Part shown: piece after piece, positions 44,366-51,711 of the stretch
How positions within the stretch are numbered: position 1 is the stretch's first letter
Layout of the letters: every line of letters starts with the position of its first letter
Assembly (NCBI GenBank): GCA_051201675.1
Contig: CP179212.1
Span: 868,001-932,000, forward strand
DNA from: HTCC2207 sp002685195
Lineage (GTDB): Bacteria; Pseudomonadota; Gammaproteobacteria; Pseudomonadales; Porticoccaceae
DNA: 64,000 nucleotides
Direction: 5' to 3'
Made by a program: the position numbers and the translations under genes
The notes under the pieces: generated by a model
Seen by the model: only the letters and a program-made list of their open reading frames with translations
Databases searched by the model: none
What the model was told of the DNA's origin: nothing

Positions 44366-44926
44366 CTAGACCAAGGTAATTCCACAAGATTCAAACGGGC
44401 GTCTCTTGTTACTTTGAAAAGATAACCCATATTTAACCTTAACATCATAATACTTCTGTACATACTCGCAGAAGCGAACTATCTCATAATCTAAGCCTTT
44501 GCCATCATTACTTCTGCGCAAAAAATTACTTGGACCTTCTGAGCCTTTTGACCTATTCACGCCTCCGCAAGAAGGTACATGGTTGGACTTATCCCTAGCG
44601 AAGATTTTCTTCTTCGATGTGCTCCAATTGGCAGCACCGCTGTCGTATGCGTCCTTGAGGCTGACGATGTGGTCTATGTTTATATAGTCGCAGGTTTTGC
44701 CAGTGTAAAAGCCTATGGTGGTGTTGGGCTTATAACTGCGGTACTTGAAGTCTTTGCGATCGTACCCTTCTGCAAATGATGCTGAGGCCAGCATAATTGC
44801 TGTTAAGCTGATAAGACATAGGAAGAAGGTTTTGATGTACGGATCCCCTTTACGCAGATTCGTATCCAGCCTAAGGCTTTGGAGTGTTGGTAGACGCGTC
44901 TTTAGTCTCGTCCTTAATAAGAGCAT
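44366..44926 (-). CDS. Secreted HNH/DUF1524-like endonuclease
   Basis: After a signal-like helix (FFLCLISLTAIMLASASFA) comes a domain with INIDHIVSLKDAYDSGAANW and GGVNRSKGSEGPSNF, the layout of DUF1524/GmrSD-type His-Me-finger nucleases. Cysteines at four positions suggest disulfides outside the cytoplasm. The start is uncertain: the ATG at 44926 adds about 30 residues before the signal and overlaps the upstream lipoprotein gene by 56 bases, and no other ATG, GTG or TTG is available. It is the last gene of a three-gene unit behind promoter repeat I. Confidence 0.78.
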   Translation of the reverse strand: MLLLRTRLKTRLPTLQSLRLDTNLRKGDPYIKTFFLCLISLTAIMLASASFAEGYDRKDFKYRSYKPNTTIGFYTGKTCDYINIDHIVSLKDAYDSGAANWSTSKKKIFARDKSNHVPSCGGVNRSKGSEGPSNFLRRSNDGKGLDYEIVRFCEYVQKYYDVKVKYGLSFQSNKRRPFESCGITLV

Positions 44927-45053
44927 CAGCTCTCGCTTTCTCCGCCGCTACGAGCTGATCAATTTCGTTAACCATGGCTGTCTCCTCTTTCTCTTGAATA
45001 GAAGGGTCGCAACTTGCTAAGAATATCGCCAAAAGTAAAAGTAATCGTTTCAT
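44871..45053 (-). CDS. Small lipoprotein
   Basis: This encodes a 60-residue lipoprotein with lipobox LASC (Cys15). The residue after the cysteine is Asp, the classical inner-membrane retention signal in enterobacteria. The rest is a charged helical tail (EIDQLVAAEKARADALIK). Its ATG overlaps the stop of the preceding small gene as ATGA, and its 3' part overlaps the nuclease frame. The function is unknown. Confidence 0.75.
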   Translation of the reverse strand: MKRLLLLLAIFLASCDPSIQEKEETAMVNEIDQLVAAEKARADALIKDETKDASTNTPKP

Positions 45054-45205
45054 GCCGAATTTTGTTTTTTTATTTCGTCTCGTATCTCCTTGAGTAATTC
45101 AGTGTTCTCTTGCTGTCTGGTTACAAAGAAGTAGAGAGGGTAAATACCCAGAGTAACAACGCTGAGAATCAAGAAAATGATAAAGTTGCCAATACGCGCG
45201 GCCAT
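45050..45205 (-). CDS. Small single-pass membrane protein
   Basis: A 51-residue frame encodes one hydrophobic helix (residues 7-28, FIIFLILSVVTLGIYPLYFFV) followed by a charged helix (RQQENTELLKEIRDEIKK). It starts at an ATG with AGGGAT upstream and its stop overlaps the next gene start as ATGA, strongly suggesting translation coupling. It is the first gene after promoter repeat I, with the predicted transcription start about 25 bases before the ATG. No family recognised. Confidence 0.72.
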   Translation of the reverse strand: MAARIGNFIIFLILSVVTLGIYPLYFFVTRQQENTELLKEIRDEIKKQNSA

Positions 45206-45233
45206 TTGGCTATCCCTATAAGTTTTGAGAAGT

Positions 45234-45270
45234 GAATCATAACTGAATACCTCATCCAGTCAAATCATGT
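45234..45270 (-). repeat. Array promoter repeat, copy I (minus strand)
   Basis: On the minus strand, TTGACT (45263-45258), 16 bases, then TATGAT (45241-45236) face the 45205-44366 operon. The core matches plus-strand copies at nearly every base (GAGGT replaces GGGGT in the loop). Confidence 0.92.
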
Positions 45271-45456
45271 AATAGCAGAACGTAGGGTTATAGGTGAATT
45301 GGCCAAAGATTATTAGGGAGGGTAAAGAGGAATGAAAATCTATCTATGATTAAAAATAATAACTCATAAAATCAGAGACTTATCCTATATAAACAGGATC
45401 TCTCTCAATGAAATATGCAATGATTGTAATGCCAATCAAATCTTGTCTAATACAGA

Positions 45457-48400
45457 TTACTGATCATTAAAAAAGTGCATTATCAACGGCCACGATTGAG
45501 TTAGGTTGTAGGTATGGCCCATTTCACTACCCCGGCAATCAAGAATCGGAGGGAAAGTATTGCCTCCCTCACACATAGACCAGCCACGGCATTCAAGACC
45601 AGATGCTATATTTTGATCAACAAGTGCTGGAGGGTTAGAAATATCACAACCGAGTGCGTTGCCCCAACTTTCCGCGATTGCGCTAGCTCCTGTGTAGTAG
45701 TACTCCTCACCGTTGGACGTGGTGGTGAACGATTTGTCATTCCAGTCACCTGGTGGAACCGTGGTATCGCGCATTCCGGTTATTAAAATAGCCGGAAGAC
45801 CATTAGTGCTCTTTGGCTCTTTTAAATAACCTCGATGAGGCAGCCCAATAACTGGCGCAATGGCGCGAAATGTTTGAGCCGTTCGCTCATCTTGCCCCAA
45901 CTCCCACACAAACATTCCACCATTTGAGCCTCCCGTAGCAAATATGTGATCATTATCTATACAAAGATTTTCCTTTGCTTCAGCTACGAGTCTAGCAACA
46001 AAGCTGATATCGTCATCTAGGCAGTGAGTCCAAGAGCAACTATTCTTAGCCACACTCTGACAGGATGGGTAGGTGTAGTTTGGGGTTACACTGGCATTAC
46101 AAATTGCGTCTGAGTCATTTGGCACTGCTGAGTTAATTCCATCTCCATCCAAGCCCGTTGTGGACCCGCTAAAGGACCAAGAGGAATAGAAACCTCCTGG
46201 CTCCTGAGAACCAAGACCAAGAGGAGAAATCATTATGTAGTTGTGCTCGTTAAGTTCACTCTGGACGGTCTCATTGTCCAGAAACTCATTTTGGTCTCCA
46301 CCCCAGCCATGAAAACCAATTACTAAAGGCGATGGTTCATTGCTTTGGTAGTTGGTAGGAATATGAACTCGGAATTGTCTCTCGACGCCATAGTGATCTA
46401 TCGTCCTAGTGCCAGAACTCCACGTCGTTTGAGGGCACTCTAGATTGCCAAGGATAGGGCTCAGAGACGTTAAGTGGGTCTCAATAGTCTCTGCATTATC
46501 TCTAACGGCATCATCTGCTGTTACTCCCTGAATAAGCGTTTCTCCTTCCAGACCGAATAGATAACGCAAGATAAGCAACCCGTCTGTCAGCGCATCAATT
46601 TGCCCATTACCGTCGATATCAGCCAGATCACCTAACATAGCAATACGAGATTCAATATCGGTTGAAGAGGAGTAGACCGCAGTAGAGGACACAGCTCCTG
46701 TCACCAACGTACTTCCCTCTAACCCGAACATTCGCCTAAGAAGCAAAAGACCATCAGTTAGGGCGTCGTACTGACCATTTCCATCGATATCTAACGAATC
46801 TGAGGGAGTTGTTCCTGCTAAGAATTCATCTAGTGCGGTTACTCCATCGTTATTAAAGTCACTCGAGGCATCTGATGGATCATTTGGATCTAGCCCAAAC
46901 ATGGTTTCCCAAACATCAGGGAGCCCATCACCATCAGTATCTGTGGAGTAAAGCTTATTTTTGGGGAACGCATCATCGACATCTAAGACATCATCATTGT
47001 CATCATCCGGATCACAAGTATCACCTAAGTCATCACCGTCAGTATCTATCTGATCTGGATTGGGCTCTGAAATACAATTGTCTAACCCATCATCTACACC
47101 ATCCGAATCAGCATCAATCAAAGTGCCAAGGGAAGTTATACCGGCTAGGCAATCTAATCTTGGAAAAGTTCTACCTGCATCATCTTGCACGATGACATCG
47201 CTGGTTTTGAGCGCACTCTCAATTTGATCAGCAGTTAACACAGGACGATATTCCGTCAGTAGGGCAGCACACGACGCTACTAAGGGCGTAGCCATTGACG
47301 TCCCAGAGTAAATAGTGGTGCCACCTCCATTGCGCGTTGCGCTAATCGGACTACCGGGGGCGAAAATATCTAACGAGACACTGGAGTTACTAAAGCAGGC
47401 CATTTGGTCTGCCTTTGGATTGGCTTCAGCACAGTAATCATCGTTCCAATATGTCGGGCTTGTGTCCCATACTGCCCCCACAGCGATAGCTGAAGAAATG
47501 CATGCTGGCGCAGAAATAGAATTTGCAGAGGCTTCGTTTCCACTAGAAACAAAACTAAGTGTACCCCGATCCCTCAATATTTTAATGGCGGAATTAAATG
47601 CTCGGGTGTATGCATAGGTTGAATCACAGTCATTGCTAAATAATTGATCTGTACCCAGGCTCATATTAACGATATCAACATTTGGTAATTCGTTTATTAC
47701 ATGATCTAAACCGGCTATAACAATGGATGCTGCGCTGTAACTATTTGAGCTATCAAGCACTTTAATAGCATGAATTTTGACCCCTGGTGACCCACCCTCT
47801 GGGGCAGTGCTACCTTGGGATGCTATTATTCCAGTGACGTGCGTGCCATGACCATTATCATCCTCTGCTCTATTTGCTCCGTTGGGACAACTATCAGCAA
47901 AACATTTTTGGGTAAGAAGAGCTCCTTCAAGATCCACGTGATCGGTATCAACACCAGTATCGAGAACAGCTACTTCAACATTTTGACCAGTTAAGTTATA
48001 AGTCTGTTTGATTGAATCTATATTCACCTGGGGAATCGCTTGATATAAAGAGCCATGGCCGCCTACGTCCAATCCAATTCGAGCAACAGATATGTCCTCG
48101 GCTAGTTGAGCAAGGCCTTGTAACGTGACATCTGCAGCAACAGCATTAATTGACCTAAATTGTCGTCTGATTTTAAAGTCAGTTCCAGAATCGATGATAG
48201 ACAAGACTTTGTCTGTGTTAATTGCTACTCGAGCATTACGCGCTGTTAATGATTCGTTTATATACTGAATAGGGGACTCTGCACTTGGAAGTATCAGTAC
48301 CTTGAACTTCAATTCGCCTAATTTAACGGTTTCGTCACTGATTATCTCTAGTAGATCAGGATCAAGTTTGTTGCTAGCTTTTAGAAGTATTCGTGAAGGT

Positions 48401-48471
48401 TCGTCAGCCATTGTTGCACTAGTGCTCAAGGCGGCAAAAACGAGTAGAGTTGGAAGTAATAGTCCTTTCAT
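45457..48471 (-). CDS. Secreted S8 subtilisin-like protease fused to dockerin-like and esterase modules
   Basis: The protein has 1004 residues with a signal peptide (residues 1-22). An inhibitor-like propeptide precedes a subtilisin domain with catalytic Asp in AVLDTGVDTDHVDLEG (near 169), His in DDNGHGTHVTGI (near 205) and Ser in SGTSMATPLVAS (near 391). Thrombospondin type 3 repeats follow (about 450-550), then two calcium-loop repeats DIDGNGQYDALTDGLLLLR and DIDGNGQIDALTDGLLILR (about 560-670). The last 310 residues form an LpqC/feruloyl-esterase-like alpha/beta hydrolase with GFHGWGGDQNE and nucleophile motif ATGGSNGGMF. Promoter repeat J lies upstream. Confidence 0.9.
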   Translation of the reverse strand: MKGLLLPTLLVFAALSTSATMADEPSRILLKASNKLDPDLLEIISDETVKLGELKFKVLILPSAESPIQYINESLTARNARVAINTDKVLSIIDSGTDFKIRRQFRSINAVAADVTLQGLAQLAEDISVARIGLDVGGHGSLYQAIPQVNIDSIKQTYNLTGQNVEVAVLDTGVDTDHVDLEGALLTQKCFADSCPNGANRAEDDNGHGTHVTGIIASQGSTAPEGGSPGVKIHAIKVLDSSNSYSAASIVIAGLDHVINELPNVDIVNMSLGTDQLFSNDCDSTYAYTRAFNSAIKILRDRGTLSFVSSGNEASANSISAPACISSAIAVGAVWDTSPTYWNDDYCAEANPKADQMACFSNSSVSLDIFAPGSPISATRNGGGTTIYSGTSMATPLVASCAALLTEYRPVLTADQIESALKTSDVIVQDDAGRTFPRLDCLAGITSLGTLIDADSDGVDDGLDNCISEPNPDQIDTDGDDLGDTCDPDDDNDDVLDVDDAFPKNKLYSTDTDGDGLPDVWETMFGLDPNDPSDASSDFNNDGVTALDEFLAGTTPSDSLDIDGNGQYDALTDGLLLLRRMFGLEGSTLVTGAVSSTAVYSSSTDIESRIAMLGDLADIDGNGQIDALTDGLLILRYLFGLEGETLIQGVTADDAVRDNAETIETHLTSLSPILGNLECPQTTWSSGTRTIDHYGVERQFRVHIPTNYQSNEPSPLVIGFHGWGGDQNEFLDNETVQSELNEHNYIMISPLGLGSQEPGGFYSSWSFSGSTTGLDGDGINSAVPNDSDAICNASVTPNYTYPSCQSVAKNSCSWTHCLDDDISFVARLVAEAKENLCIDNDHIFATGGSNGGMFVWELGQDERTAQTFRAIAPVIGLPHRGYLKEPKSTNGLPAILITGMRDTTVPPGDWNDKSFTTTSNGEEYYYTGASAIAESWGNALGCDISNPPALVDQNIASGLECRGWSMCEGGNTFPPILDCRGSEMGHTYNLTQSWPLIMHFFNDQ

Positions 48472-48508
48472 AACTATTTGATGCAGGTTACCTATCAGTT
48501 GGGCCGCC

Positions 48509-48545
48509 TAATCATAGCTGAATACCTCACCCAGTTAAATGGGGC
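48509..48545 (-). repeat. Array promoter repeat, copy J (minus strand)
   Basis: On the minus strand, TTAACT (48538-48533), 16 bases, then TATGAT (48516-48511) stand 40 bases before the S8 protease start. It is the rightmost recognisable copy and marks the edge of the array. Confidence 0.88.
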
Positions 48546-48578
48546 GAGAGGTTGTATGCAGTCGTGCGTTTTTATGTT

Positions 48579-48869
48579 TTAAGCGGGTATTTTACCGATC
48601 AAAATATCCTTGAGCATAATCCAGTCGCAAAGTTTGGCCCATAGAGGGTTTGAAAATGCGGCTGGAGTATTTTTTTCAAAAAAGTAGTGACCACTCCATG
48701 CAAACGGATAAACCACTAATGGGCTGAGCACAAGCAGCAACCAGACCTCAAAATAAACTACCAATATCACATAGCTTATTGTGCAGCACTGACCAATAAC
48801 ATGGAGTCTTCTGTTCCATTTGTTTTGATGCAACGTTAGATAATGTTGATAGTATTGTGAGAAGCTCAT
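48579..48869 (-). CDS. Mpo1-like (DUF962) membrane protein
   Basis: This 96-residue protein has the DUF962/Mpo1 layout: FSQYYQHYLTLHQNKWNRRLHVIGQ near the amino terminus, then two hydrophobic segments (VILVVYFEVWLLLVLSPLVVYPFAWSGHYFFE region). Yeast Mpo1 is an iron-dependent dioxygenase acting on 2-hydroxy fatty acids; the histidines in LHQN, HVIG and WSGHYFFEKN match candidate metal ligands. Its start overlaps the stop of the SDR gene, so the two are co-transcribed. Confidence 0.82.
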   Translation of the reverse strand: MSFSQYYQHYLTLHQNKWNRRLHVIGQCCTISYVILVVYFEVWLLLVLSPLVVYPFAWSGHYFFEKNTPAAFSNPLWAKLCDWIMLKDILIGKIPA

Positions 48870-49840
48870 TTTTCAAAAATGTCTTTTGCGGCTATTTCTT
48901 TATCTAACATTTCAATAAGCTGATCGCGGCTATAGCTATGGGGTCCCCATTGATTCAATTCAACTAATTGACGTACCTTGGTACTAATAGTGAATTCCTG
49001 CTCTGGTTGACTCGGTGTTACAACATAGCGGCGCAATGGTTTCTCGTCGAACAATGCATGCATGTAGGCAGCTGATACTTCATCTGGTTCTTTTAACGAT
49101 AATTCGTAGGCGGCAGTCTGGTCGTATTGTTTTTGCATTGCTTCGGTTATTTCCCCGCCGGCAGCTTTGATTTTAGCAAACGCACGTAACATGGTGCTGC
49201 GCCTAATCCAAGATTGATAGTTGCCTGGTTCAATTACACTAACTGATACTCCAGTTGATGCCAGCTCTTCCGCAAGCCCATCGGTGAAGGCTTCAACCCA
49301 ATGCTTACTGCCACTGTAGGAATTAAATTGGCTGGTAGTAATAGTGCCGGCAACAGAGCCTGTTGTTGCTATCCTGCCAGTAGATTCAATGACTAAGGGT
49401 GCAAATGCCTTAGTAACGCGATAGACGCCCTCCACATTGACTTGATAAAGCATGTTGTGGTCTGCAATTGGAGTTGATAACACGGGGCCACCACCACCTA
49501 TACCGGCATTGTTGATCAGCCCATAAAGTCCGGTTCCTGATTCTTTGATCCTGCTTACGGCAGCATCAATCTGATCTTGTTTGGTAACATCTAGCCTAAC
49601 TGCGGTAACGTTTTTAATCGCATTTAGATCAGCCATTTCGCTGTCAGTTCTTGCACCTGCGTAAACATGATGACCATGTTTAGCGAGTGTCTCGGCCAAG
49701 TTTCTACCAATGCCAGTTGTCGCACCAGTCACTAGAATCGATTTCACTTGGGTGTCTTGCGTCTCCGCAGCATTTATCTGGGCAGGCAAGACAATTAGGC
49801 TTGCAACGAACATGCATATTAAAATTTGTACTCTAAACAT
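48866..49840 (-). CDS. Short-chain dehydrogenase/reductase with export signal
   Basis: The Rossmann motif TGATTGIGRN, the NNAG motif, the catalytic Ser (GSVAG) and YSGSK identify a classical SDR. The ATG at 49840 is supported by AAAGGA upstream and gives 324 residues; a frame back to 49879 is possible. Unusually, the first 25 residues look like a signal peptide (VQILICMFVASLIVLPAQINAAETQ). The carboxy terminus is longer than typical. The substrate is unknown; the partner DUF962 gene hints at lipid metabolism. Confidence 0.88.
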   Translation of the reverse strand: MFRVQILICMFVASLIVLPAQINAAETQDTQVKSILVTGATTGIGRNLAETLAKHGHHVYAGARTDSEMADLNAIKNVTAVRLDVTKQDQIDAAVSRIKESGTGLYGLINNAGIGGGGPVLSTPIADHNMLYQVNVEGVYRVTKAFAPLVIESTGRIATTGSVAGTITTSQFNSYSGSKHWVEAFTDGLAEELASTGVSVSVIEPGNYQSWIRRSTMLRAFAKIKAAGGEITEAMQKQYDQTAAYELSLKEPDEVSAAYMHALFDEKPLRRYVVTPSQPEQEFTISTKVRQLVELNQWGPHSYSRDQLIEMLDKEIAAKDIFEK

Positions 49841-50111
49841 TGTTTTTCCTTTTAGTTCTTCAATGAGCAGCAATCGCAAGACTAATTCCTATCTCGTTAC
49901 TTAGCGATACCACTGCTGGATGGGGATAACTATTTGACTCTGTCGCGGATATCATATTGAGTTTTATCATCGAAGCCAACTTCTTGAGCAAGGTATTGAA
50001 TTCATAGTTGGTTAGGATAATTTTTAATATTTGTTCCCATTAAGGTTACCAGACATCGAACTATGCACTATAGTACATAGACTACTAATCATATTTGTAT
50101 GGAGAACTGTT

Positions 50112-50903
50112 ATGTTGAAACAAATTTTAATTGTCCCTGTTGTCGCTCTTTTAGCGAGTTTTAGCTTTGCTGATCATCATGAGGAAGTTGATGCTGGGCC
50201 AAGCGCTGAGGGAGCTGATAATCTTCGTGCAGAATATCAATTTTGCACGCTGAATAAAGGTAAAACTCTGAGAGATGTTGAGAAACATGCGCAAAAATAT
50301 GGTGACTTCGCAGGGGAGCGGGGCGTCAAATATAACCAGAGCCTTCTGATACCAGTGCATACAGGCTCTGGTATGGGTGATTACACCCATGCAATTGTAG
50401 GGCATTGGCCTAACGGTTCAGAAATGTACAAAGATTGGGGCGTTTATTTGAATGATTTTCAAGAGGCATATCCAAATCTCAAGTCACCTCAGACTTGTTC
50501 TGAAAGCTATGCAACATTTCAGTTAAAGGTCGTTCAAGCATTTAATGACACGATGGAACTGGATATGAAACGACCTGTTCAATATGCAGACTGCTCGTTA
50601 AATGAAGGTAAAACCATTGAGGATGCTGTGGCTGCAGAACGGGCGGCAGCCGAGCTAGTTGCTTCGGTTGGATTAAGTGGTTATTCGGTGAATTATATCT
50701 TCCCATATTTGGGTCAAAGAGATCCGGATTATGATTTCATTAGCCTGTTTTATTTCCAGAATTATACTGCCAGAGGTGACATGGCATTTAATTACTACAA
50801 GGTTGCTGAAGAGGCCGATGCAATAACAGGTGAGGTATACAGCTGCGTTAATCCCAGAAGTTTTGCTGTAAAAAACTTTTATACTAATTGGGAAAACAAC
50901 TAA
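50112..50903 (+). CDS. Hypothetical secreted protein
   Basis: This encodes a 263-residue exported protein. The ATG at 50112 is chosen for GGAGA upstream and because it starts a clean signal peptide (VVALLASFSFA) followed by DHHEEVDAG. Two internally similar blocks (YQFCTLNKGKTLRDVEKHAQKYGDFAG and YADCSLNEGKTIEDAVAAERAAAELV) suggest a duplicated domain of about 110 residues. I do not recognise the family. It is followed by a second small secreted gene. Confidence 0.78.
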   Translation: MLKQILIVPVVALLASFSFADHHEEVDAGPSAEGADNLRAEYQFCTLNKGKTLRDVEKHAQKYGDFAGERGVKYNQSLLIPVHTGSGMGDYTHAIVGHWPNGSEMYKDWGVYLNDFQEAYPNLKSPQTCSESYATFQLKVVQAFNDTMELDMKRPVQYADCSLNEGKTIEDAVAAERAAAELVASVGLSGYSVNYIFPYLGQRDPDYDFISLFYFQNYTARGDMAFNYYKVAEEADAITGEVYSCVNPRSFAVKNFYTNWENN

Positions 50904-51017
50904 AGCTATTCTGATATTGAAAAATATCGCACGTTAAATAAAGCGTGAATTGATCTACGTTTTATCAAGCTGTTTTTTTAAAGGAATCTTTGAACAATTT
51001 ACTCAAAGGGGAACAAT

Positions 51018-51584
51018 ATGAAAAATTTTATATACCTTGGCCTTTTGATGGGGTCCTGTCTATTTGCCTTAAGTAGTTTTGCTGAGCATCATGAAGAGTC
51101 GGATGCTGTTGTTATTGGCGATGTAGAGATGACTGAGGTCGCTCACAGTGATGGTTTTAATCAGATGAAACAGATGCTAGGTAAATGGGAAGGAAAATTA
51201 ACCCAATTTACTGGAGCGGTAATAAACACCTCGTCAGAGTTTAAATTAGTTTCAGGTGGTAATCTCATTACTGAAACATTAGTTGAAGATGGTGTAGAGA
51301 TGTTAACGACCTACTCGGACAATAAAGAAGGAGAATTGGTTGTTAAACATTACTGTGCATTGGGTACCCAGCCCGTATTCAAAGCTTCGAAAGTGTCAAG
51401 TGATATGGTGGCTGTTTCGCTTGATGAGTCTCAAGGTGGTTATCATCCGGAGCACCATAGCTATGTGAGCTCCATGAAATGGATGGTCGATGCGGATAAT
51501 AAAGATTTGGCGGTTGTCGGTTCTACGCTTTATATCGATGGCGAATTAGTTGAACAACAGTCGGTGATTAGTCGGGTGAACTAA
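51018..51584 (+). CDS. Hypothetical secreted protein (DUF1579-like pattern)
   Basis: This encodes a 188-residue exported protein with signal peptide (FALSSFA) followed by EHHEESDAV, a leader end resembling that of the gene before it. The mature region QMKQMLGKWEGKLTQFTG with later strands resembles a small lipocalin-like or DUF1579 beta fold; this is a weak suggestion only. GGGGAA precedes the ATG. A strong terminator lies after the stop. Confidence 0.75.
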   Translation: MKNFIYLGLLMGSCLFALSSFAEHHEESDAVVIGDVEMTEVAHSDGFNQMKQMLGKWEGKLTQFTGAVINTSSEFKLVSGGNLITETLVEDGVEMLTTYSDNKEGELVVKHYCALGTQPVFKASKVSSDMVAVSLDESQGGYHPEHHSYVSSMKWMVDADNKDLAVVGSTLYIDGELVEQQSVISRVN

Positions 51585-51677
51585 TCGTGATGAATTGGTC
51601 TGCGCTTTGGGTTGGCCATATTTCTCATGATATTTTTAGCCAAAGAGACGTTTGTTTAAGTTAACAAGTGGTACTAA

Positions 51678-51708
51678 AAAGGGTTGCATAGTTTGCAGCC
51701 CTTTTTTT
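51678..51708. terminator. Rho-independent terminator between convergent genes
   Basis: An 11-pair stem AAAGGGTTGCA/TGCAGCCCTTT (one G-T pair) with loop TAGTT is followed by a T run; A residues on the other side make it usable from both strands. It separates the secreted protein gene from the convergent symporter gene. Confidence 0.92.
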
Positions 51709-51711
51709 GCT

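Noticed and set aside
35451..48545. Integron cassette array with attC sites
   Set aside because: The repeats lack GTTRRRY and RYYYAAC core sites and occur upstream of genes on both strands. One GTTAGGC at 39638 is isolated. No intact integron integrase is present.
49913..49942. Possible eleventh promoter-repeat copy (CTGGATGGGG followed later by ATTTGACT)
   Set aside because: The matching pieces are in scrambled order and there is no -35/-10 pair, so homology cannot be claimed.
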